Source: DAOTZS01 sp034434335 (GTDB lineage: Bacteria > Chloroflexota > Anaerolineae > CG2-30-64-16). From it: a stretch of 31,725 nt of DNA. The stretch spans positions 1 through 31,725 of the forward strand of contig DAOTZS010000014.1 of NCBI GenBank assembly GCA_034434335.1, written 5' to 3'. Below are positions 6,849 through 13,748 of the stretch, piece by piece (the first letter of the stretch is position 1; each line of letters opens with the position of its first letter). Under the pieces are notes generated by a model. It was given only the letters and a program-made list of their open reading frames with translations, had not been told where the DNA came from and made no database searches. Both the position numbers and the translations under genes were made by a program.

Positions 6849-7510
6849 AGCACCACCGGCTGCCAGTCCATGCGGCACTTCTCGGCACGCATGATCGCAA
6901 TCACTTGATCCACCGTCTCATCCAGAGCACACTCCCGATTCACCACCCGGTACTTAAACTCGCTGGCGCGGCATAGCTCGTCTCGGGCTGTCTCGATCCG
7001 TCGGCGCAACTGCTCCTCATCTTCGGTACGCCGACGGCGCAACCTCTCAATCAAGGCTTCCTCCGATTCTGCGGTCAGGAAGATGGTCACGGCCTGGGGG
7101 ACGAGCCGAGAGACAGTTGCCGCGCCCTGCACATCAACGCGCATCACCACATCCTGGCCGCTGGCCAGGGCAGCTCGCACCTCGGCCTTGGGGATGCCTT
7201 TGTACTGGCCGTATACCAGGGCATACTCCAATAGCTCCCCACGCGCGATCATGCCGGCAAATTCTGCCTCGGAAACGAAGTGGTAGTCTACCCCATCCAC
7301 CTCGTGGCTACGCCGGGGGCGGGTGGTGGCCGTCACCACGAAGTGGCAGGGATAGCCGCGCTCCTTCATGCGCAGGATAGTGGCATCCTTGCCCACGCCC
7401 GACGGCCCGGAGATCACCACCAGCAGCGGACGTGGGTCCGCCAGCGCGCTGTACCACCCTGCTGCAGCAGGTGATGAGCTGAGGAGGCTGACCTGCCTGG
7501 AACAGCTCAT
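6845..7510 (-). CDS. gmk: Guanylate kinase
   Basis: This enzyme phosphorylates GMP to GDP with ATP. The P-loop reads ISGPSGVGKDAT, where most guanylate kinases have GPSGVGKGT/ST. The GMP-binding region TTRPRRSHEVDGVDYHFVSEAEF is normal, as is the segment GELLEYALVYGQYKGIPKAEV. The start is set at the ATG at 7510, giving 221 residues, with AAGGGA a few bases upstream; a TTG at 7534 is the longest in-frame option. The N-terminal 25 or so residues before LLVVISGPSG are extra compared with short family members. It overlaps the rhomboid start by four bases. It diverges from the FmdB gene. Confidence 0.94.
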   Translation of the reverse strand: MSCSRQVSLLSSSPAAAGWYSALADPRPLLVVISGPSGVGKDATILRMKERGYPCHFVVTATTRPRRSHEVDGVDYHFVSEAEFAGMIARGELLEYALVYGQYKGIPKAEVRAALASGQDVVMRVDVQGAATVSRLVPQAVTIFLTAESEEALIERLRRRRTEDEEQLRRRIETARDELCRASEFKYRVVNRECALDETVDQVIAIMRAEKCRMDWQPVVL

Positions 7511-7524
7511 AAGGGATCCCTTCT

Positions 7525-7553
7525 TTGTCACCAAAACCTATTCCGGGTATAAT
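7525..7553 (+). promoter_or_regulatory. Sigma-70-type promoter for the FmdB-type gene
   Basis: TTGTCA (7525-7530), a 17-base spacer and a perfect TATAAT (7548-7553) predict a start near 7560. That leaves a short leader of about 36 nt with GGGAGGTG before the ATG at 7596. The promoter lies in the gap shared with the divergent gmk. Confidence 0.8.
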
Positions 7554-7595
7554 TGGCTCCAACAGTCCACCCAGAACAGCCGGGAGGTGTAGCCT

Positions 7596-7991
7596 ATGCC
7601 GATCTATGAATACTTCTGCTATGATTGCCGACGTCGCGTCAGCCTGTTGTGGCGCTCCTTCGCCGATGCCCAGAACCGGCAGGCTATCTGTCCGCGCTGC
7701 GGAGGCACGCGCCTCACCCGTCTGATGTCCCGGGTAGGGGTCCTCCGGTCCGAGGAAAGCCGCCTGGAAGACCTGACCGACTCCAGCTTTCTGGATGGGT
7801 TGGACGAAAACGACCCCAGGTCGCTGGCCCGCTTCATGCGCAAGATGGCCGACGAAACGGGTGAGGACCTGGGCCCGGAGTTCGAGGAGGTGATCGGTCG
7901 CCTGGAAGCTGGCGAGGACCCGGAATCCATCGAGAAATCCATGCCTGAGCTAGCCGGCGATGATACAGGCGACGACTTCGGGGTAATGTAG
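7596..7991 (+). CDS. FmdB-family zinc-ribbon protein
   Basis: This 131-residue protein starts MPIYEYFCYDC and has two cysteine pairs (CYDC near residues 8-11 and CPRC near 37-40) that form a small zinc ribbon typical of the FmdB/CxxC_CxxC_SSSS family. The rest is a strongly acidic tail (for example DGLDENDP, ETGEDLGPEFEE, GDDTGDD), longer than the usual 70-110 residue members. The family is linked by name to regulation of formamidase genes, but its general role is not known. It has a good ribosome site (GGGAGGTG) and its own promoter. It converges on pstA with only 19 bases between the stops. Confidence 0.85.
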   Translation: MPIYEYFCYDCRRRVSLLWRSFADAQNRQAICPRCGGTRLTRLMSRVGVLRSEESRLEDLTDSSFLDGLDENDPRSLARFMRKMADETGEDLGPEFEEVIGRLEAGEDPESIEKSMPELAGDDTGDDFGVM

Positions 7992-8010
7992 CCGGCCGCG
8001 GCCTTGCTCA

Positions 8011-8337
8011 CTATGCCTGAATGAACTGCTCCACGTTCAAAACGAAGATCACCGCCCCACCCACGCTGATCTCCATCGGTTCCGTGATCTCCAGCCCTGG
8101 TCCCTCCAGAGTCGGCATCGGCGTCACCCATCGGGTGCGCCGGCGACACACCTGACGCACCAGGTCAACCGCCTGCGACACCCTCTGGTCCTCAGTGCCC
8201 ACCAGCACCGTGGTGTTGCCCTCGCGCAGAAAGCCACCGGTGGTGCTGATCACCGTGGCGCGGAAGCCGGCCCGGGTCAGGCGCTCCAGGAGATCCCGTG
8301 CATCGTCGCTGCTGACAATGGCCATGACGAGCTTCAT
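8011..8337 (-). CDS. PII-like cyclic-di-AMP receptor (PstA/DarA family)
   Basis: This 108-residue protein has the ferredoxin-like PII fold of the PstA/DarA/YaaQ family, known in Firmicutes to bind cyclic di-AMP. Family marks are KLVMAIVSSDDARDLLERL, the nucleotide-contacting segment TTGGFLREGNTT and VLVGTEDQRV. The ATG at 8337 shares one base with the tmk stop (TGATG), and GGAGGAG lies about 8 bases upstream, so it is co-translated with tmk. The same tmk-darA neighbourhood is known from Firmicutes. No cyclase or phosphodiesterase for the ligand is in the window, so ligand binding is inferred from the family. Confidence 0.88.
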   Translation of the reverse strand: MKLVMAIVSSDDARDLLERLTRAGFRATVISTTGGFLREGNTTVLVGTEDQRVSQAVDLVRQVCRRRTRWVTPMPTLEGPGLEITEPMEISVGGAVIFVLNVEQFIQA

Positions 8338-8984
8338 CAAGCCGTGCTCCTCCGCTGAGCCAGTGGCAGGTAAGCCGAAACCTGCCTGCGGATCTCAGCC
8401 TGGATTTCGTCAATCGGGCGGAGAGCATCCAACACCAGCCAGCGTGCCGGCTCAGCCGCGGCAAGGGCCAGAAATCCCTTCCGTACCCGTTGATGAAAGG
8501 CCAGATCCTCGCGCTCCATCCGGTTCCACTCTTCCCGAGAGAGGCGCTGCTTGCGCCGCAACCCTTCCTCCACCGGCAGATCAAGGCAGATGGTCAGGGC
8601 AGGTTTCAAGTTCCCCGTGGCAAAGGCTGTGATCATGCGTAGCGTATCCAGGTCTAGCTGACGGCCGTAGCCTTGATAAGCAAGGGTGGAATCGGCGAAG
8701 CGATCGCACAACACCACCCCACCTTTGGCAAGATGGGGGCGGATAACCTGGCCCACGATCTGCGCCCTGGCGGCCGAGAAGAGCAGGATCTCCGTCTCGG
8801 GCAGCATCTCGGTGTGGGAAGGCTCAAGCAAAAGGGCCCGGATTGCATCGCCGATAGGTGTCCCGCCCGGCTCACGTGTGGTCAAGACCTCGTATCCCAT
8901 CTCCTCCAGCCAGGCTGCCAGCTTTTGCACCTGGGTTGTCTTGCCGCTCCCCTCCGGCCCCTCAAAGGTCACGAACAGCCCCAT
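8337..8984 (-). CDS. tmk: Thymidylate kinase
   Basis: It converts dTMP to dTDP for DNA synthesis. The 215 residues have the normal length and motifs: P-loop FEGPEGSGKTT (7-17), TTREPGGTPIG (about 35-45), the DR motif in VVLCDRFADSTLAYQGYGRQ (about 90-109) and a Lid region with RRKQRLSREEWNRME. The Lid carries basic residues, as in bacterial type II enzymes. It starts two bases after the stop of the R3H ATPase gene and overlaps pstA by one base, so the three genes very probably form one operon. Confidence 0.95.
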   Translation of the reverse strand: MGLFVTFEGPEGSGKTTQVQKLAAWLEEMGYEVLTTREPGGTPIGDAIRALLLEPSHTEMLPETEILLFSAARAQIVGQVIRPHLAKGGVVLCDRFADSTLAYQGYGRQLDLDTLRMITAFATGNLKPALTICLDLPVEEGLRRKQRLSREEWNRMEREDLAFHQRVRKGFLALAAAEPARWLVLDALRPIDEIQAEIRRQVSAYLPLAQRRSTA

Positions 8985-8986
8985 CC

Positions 8987-10588
8987 TTACCCCATGAAGA
9001 TCCGCACCCGTCGCCGTGGCTCCTTACCGTAACTGTGTGACACCAGATTGGCCGCCCGGACCATTTCGTGCTGCATACGCCTGATCTCTGCACTGGCAGG
9101 CTGCAACTCAACCGAACCAGAACCGGCCAGAACCCGCCGGATTGCCTCTTGCGTCTCGGCGATCGCGCGCTCGACCGGGTCTTCCATCTCCACCGGCACA
9201 CCGAAGAGGTCGCCCAGGCAAGATTCCATCTGATAGACCGTGTTTGCGCGCAACACGTAGACGGGGATACGTCGGCGCTCGGCATCGGCAATGGGCTGGG
9301 GGTGCTTACGATAATAGTTCTTGAGCGTGATAACTGCCTGCGCGTCTTCCAGTGAATCCACGATCTCGACTGGCAACCCCAGGTTCTGGGCAGCCTGGAT
9401 CAGCCGACCACGGCCGATCCCGTAAGGATAGATCCGCATCGGCTGGCTCGGAGCAGCTGGTGTAGTCGGCGTAGTCGGTTGCTCGGGTCGCGAGGCCGGC
9501 TGAGCCGGCCCATATATGCCATTGTGACGCTTCTCAAAAGGCAGCCGGCCCATCTCACCCAGTGACAGGCCACGCACCGTGGCCGGCTGCGGAGGGGGTG
9601 TCTCAATGCGCACCTGGCCGTTCTCATCCCGATAGCGGATCTCGGGTGCCAAAGGCCGGCCGCGCAGGATGGCATCCACCGCGGCCGCCACATTGTGATG
9701 CACAGCCATGCGCTGGCGATCCTGGATCTCGATCAGCACATCGAAAGTCGGCGGCGCCCGTCGTTCCAGGATAGACTTCTGAGTGCCTCGTCGCCGCGCC
9801 TCTTCATCGCTGAGGGTTACGCTCTCGATCCCGCCTACCAGGTCGGAAAGGGTAGGGTTCATCAGCAGGTTGTCGAGGGTAATCCCGTGTGCCGTGCCAA
9901 TCAACTGAACCCCGCGCTCGGCGATGGTGCGTGCCGCCGCCGCTTCCTGCTGACGGCCAATTTCGTCAATGATGATCACCTCGGGCATGTGGTTTTCCAC
10001 AGCCTCGATCATCACCTCGTGTTGGAGCTCGGGTGACGCCACCTGCATGCGGCGGGCCTTGCCAATGGCCGGGTGGGGGATATCTCCATCCCCCCCGATC
10101 TCGTTGGAAGTGTCCACCACCACCACCCTGGCGTTCTGGGCCAGGACACGAGCTGCTTCGCGCAGCAACGTGGTCTTGCCGACACCGGGCCGGCCCAACA
10201 ACAGGATGCTCTGCCCCGACTTGATGATGTCCTCGATGATATCTATCACGCCGTACACGGCCCGGCCCACCCGGCATGTCAGGCCGATGATCCGCCCCTG
10301 CCGGTTCCTGATGCACGAGATGCGGTGTAGCGTGCGCTCGATGCCGGCGCGGTTGTCGCTTGTGAACTGCCCAATACGGGAGATAACGTACTGCAGGTCC
10401 TCCTCCGACACTTCCCGCGGGCTGAGCACCAGCTCATGATCCACAAAACGTGCCTCGGGAGGACGCCCCAGGTCTAGAATCACTTCCAGTAAAGTATCAC
10501 CTTGATTAGCCCTCCTGAGCGACTGCTCAATGGCGGGCGGGAAAACTTGAAGTAACGCTTCCAGGTCGTCTGTGATTTTCTGTTGCAT
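8987..10588 (-). CDS. R3H-domain AAA ATPase (Ycf45/SpoIIIAA-like)
   Basis: This 533-residue ATPase resembles cyanobacterial/plastid Ycf45 and, in its core, SpoIIIAA. The N-terminal helical region (1-120) is followed by Walker A GRPGVGKT (132-139) and Walker B VIIIDEI (204-210). Then come GTAHGITLDN (about 231-240), a Pro/Thr-rich linker (about 370-395), a second alpha/beta segment (RIYPYGIGRGRLIQAAQ onward) and a C-terminal R3H motif (RMQHEMVRAANLVSHSYGKEPRRRVRIF) that should bind single-stranded nucleic acid. The precise role is unknown. It is the first gene of the operon with tmk and pstA, so a link to DNA metabolism or nucleotide signalling is plausible but inferred. Confidence 0.85.
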   Translation of the reverse strand: MQQKITDDLEALLQVFPPAIEQSLRRANQGDTLLEVILDLGRPPEARFVDHELVLSPREVSEEDLQYVISRIGQFTSDNRAGIERTLHRISCIRNRQGRIIGLTCRVGRAVYGVIDIIEDIIKSGQSILLLGRPGVGKTTLLREAARVLAQNARVVVVDTSNEIGGDGDIPHPAIGKARRMQVASPELQHEVMIEAVENHMPEVIIIDEIGRQQEAAAARTIAERGVQLIGTAHGITLDNLLMNPTLSDLVGGIESVTLSDEEARRRGTQKSILERRAPPTFDVLIEIQDRQRMAVHHNVAAAVDAILRGRPLAPEIRYRDENGQVRIETPPPQPATVRGLSLGEMGRLPFEKRHNGIYGPAQPASRPEQPTTPTTPAAPSQPMRIYPYGIGRGRLIQAAQNLGLPVEIVDSLEDAQAVITLKNYYRKHPQPIADAERRRIPVYVLRANTVYQMESCLGDLFGVPVEMEDPVERAIAETQEAIRRVLAGSGSVELQPASAEIRRMQHEMVRAANLVSHSYGKEPRRRVRIFMG

Positions 10589-10655
10589 AGCTTATCCAAA
10601 CATCCTCTGAACACTCATGATTTTACCGAAGCTGCTCGAGCCTCTCATAGCCTTT

Positions 10656-11660
10656 TTAGTGAATCGCTGGCACTTCGTGGGCTGTTTCCAGGGCAGCCAG
10701 CGGCGTGAGCACCGGCTCACGCGCCTCGGCCAGCATGTGGCGCACGAAGCGGGCCCGCCAGGCATAAGGCGCGAACCCGAAACCGGTCAGCGCGGGGCCA
10801 ACTTCGGTCTCGTAGTCGCGCACGGTCACGTAGACCGGCAGAGGTTTCCCTCTCCGCTGCTTTTGCAGATCGGCCAACAGCCGCAAACCCTGCTCAATCA
10901 GATGCCGCAACTCGCGCGGGGCCAGGCTGTTACCACCCCACAAACGCAGCCAGTGGCCCGCCCGGCCAACGTGCACCTGCACCGCCCCACGCACTTCACC
11001 AGCCGGTTCCCACACCAGCCCCTGCCAGCGGTCGGGCTCCCACCAGGAGAGCGGCGGAGAACCCACCTCACCGTTGAGGCCGCCTTCGGCACTCTGCACC
11101 AGGCGAGGAGTGCCGCGCGTGTACAGGCGCTGCAAGGCCCAGCTATCCTTCGGGCGCTGCCAGCGAAAGCCGGCCAGGGCAGGCCCTGGAGGAGGCACCA
11201 CCGCCAGGCGATAGATTATCTCGCGCGCGTAGAAACAGAAACCTGCCTCCTTGAGACAGGCCTGTTCCGCACCCTCATCCGGTATACTGGCGAAGATCCG
11301 CTGCAAACCATGCCCGGCGAGCGCCAGATTGCAGTATTGTAGTAACCGCGACCAGATCTGCTCTTTCGCCGGGTCCCGTTCGGGATTGGCTGGCAGGGCT
11401 GGGGCCAGATAGAGCAGGTCGGCCTCGGGCCGTGTTGACCGCTTCATCAGTTGTACGAAGCCGGTCAGCCTCGACCCTCCCTCCCTATCATCGAGCACAT
11501 AGGTTGCCACACCAGTGCCGGCCAGGGGCCAGGGCGCCGTCAAGGCCATCCATAACGGCTGGCGCGGATGAGTCAAGGTGTGCTCGATCGCCAGGATGGC
11601 GCTGCTCCGTTGCAGGTTGCGCACGAGGAAGATGTCGGTCAAGCCGAACGCGCGAATCAC
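10656..11660 (-). CDS. GNAT-like N-acetyltransferase domain protein
   Basis: The 334-residue protein shows features of the GNAT fold (for example AYVTVRDYETEVGPALTGFGFAPYAWRARFVRHMLA near the C-terminus and AGHGLQRIFASIPDEGAEQACLKEAGFCFYAREIIYRL in the middle). The acetyl-CoA loop is not a clear Q/RxxGxG/A, so I cannot state that it is active. Two tandem GNAT-like halves are possible. Start is the GTG at 11660, with AGGAGAG somewhat far upstream (about 12-14 bases). It has a good promoter at 11730-11758. Substrate unknown. It is followed by the R3H gene after 67 bases on the same strand. Confidence 0.65.
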   Translation of the reverse strand: MIRAFGLTDIFLVRNLQRSSAILAIEHTLTHPRQPLWMALTAPWPLAGTGVATYVLDDREGGSRLTGFVQLMKRSTRPEADLLYLAPALPANPERDPAKEQIWSRLLQYCNLALAGHGLQRIFASIPDEGAEQACLKEAGFCFYAREIIYRLAVVPPPGPALAGFRWQRPKDSWALQRLYTRGTPRLVQSAEGGLNGEVGSPPLSWWEPDRWQGLVWEPAGEVRGAVQVHVGRAGHWLRLWGGNSLAPRELRHLIEQGLRLLADLQKQRRGKPLPVYVTVRDYETEVGPALTGFGFAPYAWRARFVRHMLAEAREPVLTPLAALETAHEVPAIH

Positions 11661-11729
11661 GGGACTTTCTCTCTCCTGCGCAAGCCGCCTACAGCCCGCC
11701 CATTAGCCGGGACATGCTGTTCCATACCC

Positions 11730-11758
11730 ATTCTACACGCAAACCAGGGCCTTGGCAA
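11730..11758 (-). promoter_or_regulatory. Sigma-70-type promoter for the GNAT-like gene
   Basis: On the minus strand TTGCCA (11758-11753), a 17-base spacer and TAGAAT (11735-11730) match the consensus at five of six positions each. The start point near 11723 leaves about 63 nt before the GTG start at 11660. It lies in the 172-bp gap after the Lon-domain gene. Confidence 0.7.
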
Positions 11759-11832
11759 GTGATTTGCGCCCTTCCATCACTCCCTGCCCCAACGCATCAG
11801 CCCAGGCTTCTCTGGCGGGCAGATTGGGTATC

Positions 11833-12522
11833 TCAGTTGGGCAGAAGGGTACCTCCAGGGCCAAACTGGGCCTGCCCCGGCCACTCCTTGTGACTGACCA
11901 TCCAACCCAGCAAGGCATTCTCGCGGCGCAGCAGGCTTGCCTCAGCGGCCAGGATGCTCTGGACCGAGACGCTGTTCAGGAGAGCCTGCTTCTCCTCATT
12001 TTCGATCTGCAGGGCCACTGCTGCCAGATAACCAATCTGTCGCGGGCTCTGGGGGATATCGCTGACCTGAATCCTCAGCCCGGCTGCGGTGGCAATCAAC
12101 TGGATATACCTTGTGACCTGCTCTCGCACATCCTCGGTCAACCCTGCCACCGCCGTCGGATCGAGGGGCTCTGGCAGGGGAAAGGCCTCTACCTCCCCAC
12201 GCAGATAGGGCTGATCATGCAGCAGGCGTCGAATACGAAAACGTTCGGTGCCCACCGTGATAATGTTCATGCTGCCATCGGGCAAGTTAGTGCTCTCAAT
12301 GATCCGGGCTATTGTGCCCACAGAGTGCGGTTCGACTATCTCGTCCTCCTCCCGGCCGCGGCGGATCAGCACCACGCCAAAAGGCAGGTCTTCGGCCAGA
12401 CAGCGCCGTACCATCAGCCGATAACGGTCTTCAAAGATGTGCAAGGGCAACAACTGGCCGGGGAATAGCACCGTATTGAGCGGGAACAATGCCAGTTCCA
12501 TCACCTCAGAAGATGCGTCCAT
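11833..12522 (-). CDS. Lon N-terminal (substrate-binding) domain protein
   Basis: This 229-residue protein consists of a Lon protease N-terminal domain without the ATPase or protease parts. Typical motifs are LALFPLNTVLFPGQLLPLHIFEDRYRLM at the N-terminus, FGVVLIRRG, VGTIARI and TVGTERFRI. A helical C-terminal half contains SPRQIGYLAAVALQIENEEKQALL. Such stand-alone domains are common in bacteria and of unclear role, possibly substrate or partner binding. The ATG at 12522 is preferred over the longer frame start at 12552 because GGAGGC lies 6-11 bases upstream of it and the first ten residues of the longer form (MGQDVRWRRS) look unrelated. Confidence 0.87.
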   Translation of the reverse strand: MDASSEVMELALFPLNTVLFPGQLLPLHIFEDRYRLMVRRCLAEDLPFGVVLIRRGREEDEIVEPHSVGTIARIIESTNLPDGSMNIITVGTERFRIRRLLHDQPYLRGEVEAFPLPEPLDPTAVAGLTEDVREQVTRYIQLIATAAGLRIQVSDIPQSPRQIGYLAAVALQIENEEKQALLNSVSVQSILAAEASLLRRENALLGWMVSHKEWPGQAQFGPGGTLLPN

Positions 12523-12576
12523 TGATCGCCTCCATCTCACATCCTGGCCCATAGCTAAACTCTCACGCTATTTCCC

Positions 12577-12605
12577 ATTCTACCTCAATTGCGTCGGTTT
12601 TTCCA
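12577..12605 (-). promoter_or_regulatory. Promoter for the Lon-domain gene
   Basis: TGGAAA (12605-12600), a 17-base spacer and TAGAAT (12582-12577) on the minus strand, directly after the crp-type terminator, give a 5' leader of about 48 nt. The -35 box matches only four of six positions. Confidence 0.5.
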
Positions 12606-12610
12606 GCCCC

Positions 12611-12657
12611 AAAATAAAACCTGGGGGACAGCGTGCCCCGCGGCCGTCCCCCAGGTT
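12611..12657 (-). terminator. Intrinsic terminator of the Crp/Fnr gene
   Basis: A perfect 12-bp stem (AACCTGGGGGAC at 12618-12629 with its inverse at 12646-12657) encloses a 16-base GC-rich loop. On the minus strand it is followed by TTTTATTTT (12619-12611). It ends the transcript of the regulator gene, whose stop is at 12689. Confidence 0.88.
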
Positions 12658-12688
12658 GGTTGCTTCTGGATCGAACTGCTGCTCCTGG

Positions 12689-13354
12689 CTAATCCAGATA
12701 GCCGGCTGCCAGCTTCAACCCCTTCAAGTCCCGCAGTTCGATCTTACGATAGCCGAGCTCGACCAGCCCATTATCCTTGAAATCCCGCAGGATGGCACTG
12801 ATGGTCTCACGGTAAGTGCCCAACATATCGGCCAGCCACTGGTGGCTGGTACCCCGGATCGCCCGCCCACCGTTGGCCAACTCCAACAACAGCCCCGCCA
12901 GCCGCTCGGGCAACCGCTTGTAGGCCACATCCTCCATCCGATCCTCCACCTGAGCCAGACGCTGCCCCACTGTCTGCAACAGGCCCCAGCTTAACACCGG
13001 ATGGCGCAGGGCAAGGTTCTGGGCTTGCGACGCTGGCACCACCCAGACCACACAATCGGTCAGGGCTACGGCCCGCACGGAAGGCTCGGCAGCCGAGAGT
13101 AGCGCGCCTTCCCCGAACATGGCACCAGGGCCCAGGGTAGCGCTCGCCATGCGGCGGCCGTTGGGTCCCTCGCGCATGAGCTGTACGCGGCCTTTCATGA
13201 GGGTAAACAGATTACGGCTCAGGGCTTCCGGTTCCGCAACTGTCTGTCCAGCCCGAAAAGAGCGGGCGGTGATCGCCCGCTTGAACTCCGGGTCGTCGTT
13301 GCGCAGCTCAATCAGGATCTCAGGAACAGAGCGCAACTTGCCTTGATAGACCAT
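12689..13354 (-). CDS. Crp/Fnr-family transcriptional regulator
   Basis: This 221-residue regulator has a cyclic-nucleotide-binding-like beta barrel in the N-terminal half (ARSFRAGQTV, NLFTLMKGRVQLMR, ASATLGPGAMFGEGALL). A dimer helix follows (TVGQRLAQVEDRMEDVAYKRL). The C-terminal winged helix-turn-helix has the motif GTSHQWLADMLGTYRETISAILRDFKDNGLVELGYRKIELRD. There is no N-terminal cysteine cluster, so it is not an iron-sulfur FNR. The barrel has GEGALL where cAMP-binding CRP has GELAL, so the ligand is uncertain. The ATG at 13354 is chosen over 13393 for its GAGGAGAG site 7 bases upstream. It has a consensus promoter with an adjacent palindrome, which suggests autoregulation. Confidence 0.9.
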   Translation of the reverse strand: MVYQGKLRSVPEILIELRNDDPEFKRAITARSFRAGQTVAEPEALSRNLFTLMKGRVQLMREGPNGRRMASATLGPGAMFGEGALLSAAEPSVRAVALTDCVVWVVPASQAQNLALRHPVLSWGLLQTVGQRLAQVEDRMEDVAYKRLPERLAGLLLELANGGRAIRGTSHQWLADMLGTYRETISAILRDFKDNGLVELGYRKIELRDLKGLKLAAGYLD

Positions 13355-13536
13355 TGGTAAACTCTCCTCTCTTCGCGGGTGCTTGTAGAACATGCCTGGT
13401 GACCATGCCCCGAGCGGGCTATATCAGGATAGGCTCAGGCGAGCTAACATCTCAATCTACGGGCCCGCCCTGCGGCTACTCTTGAGATGGAGCCACTAAG
13501 GGGTTGGCCGCCATAATTTTTATGATTCGAATTAGC

Positions 13537-13565
13537 ATTATATGCTCAACGTCCCAATTTGTCAA
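13537..13565 (-). promoter_or_regulatory. Consensus promoter of the Crp/Fnr gene
   Basis: On the minus strand TTGACA (13565-13560) and TATAAT (13542-13537) are both perfect and 17 bases apart, the best promoter in the window. The start point near 13530 gives a leader of about 176 nt before the ATG at 13354. Confidence 0.88.
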
Positions 13566-13571
13566 GGCTTT

Positions 13572-13592
13572 GTTTAAGTAAATTAATCAAAC
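13572..13592. promoter_or_regulatory. 21-bp imperfect palindrome, possible operator next to the Crp/Fnr promoter
   Basis: GTTTAAGTAAATTAATCAAAC is a dyad with GTTT/AAAC ends and a TAAATTA-like centre, placed just upstream of the -35 box (centre about 52 bases before the expected start). The size and position suit a dimeric Crp/Fnr-type activator or autoregulator. It does not match the E. coli CRP or FNR consensus. It is one of the few AT-rich stretches of the window. Confidence 0.45.
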
Positions 13593-13748
13593 TGTAAGGT
13601 AAGCCCGGCCACAGGAAAACCGCTCCCACCTGGCCAGCCATTACACTCACCAAGGTGCCGGTCAAGAGTCAGAACCAGGGCTTGCCATAGAGATGCGTTT
13701 GCGCGACAATGGCAACACCCTTGTTGCTGCCATGGATGTCTTGGGACG

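Larger units (their letters stand above)
13355..13748. other. Divergent intergenic region between the Crp/Fnr gene and comEC
   Basis: This 394-base gap holds the Crp/Fnr promoter and palindrome and an unusually AT-rich stretch (about 13511-13595). I see no gene in it. No convincing plus-strand promoter for comEC is visible; TTGTTT and TGTAAG 17 bases apart (around 13570-13598) are the best but poor candidate. Confidence 0.5.

Noticed and set aside
7534..7534. TTG start for gmk giving eight more residues
   Set aside because: The ATG at 7510 has AAGGGA just upstream; the added residues are not typical of the family.
12523..12552. Longer start for the Lon-domain protein
   Set aside because: The strong GGAGGC site lies inside this stretch and serves the ATG at 12522.
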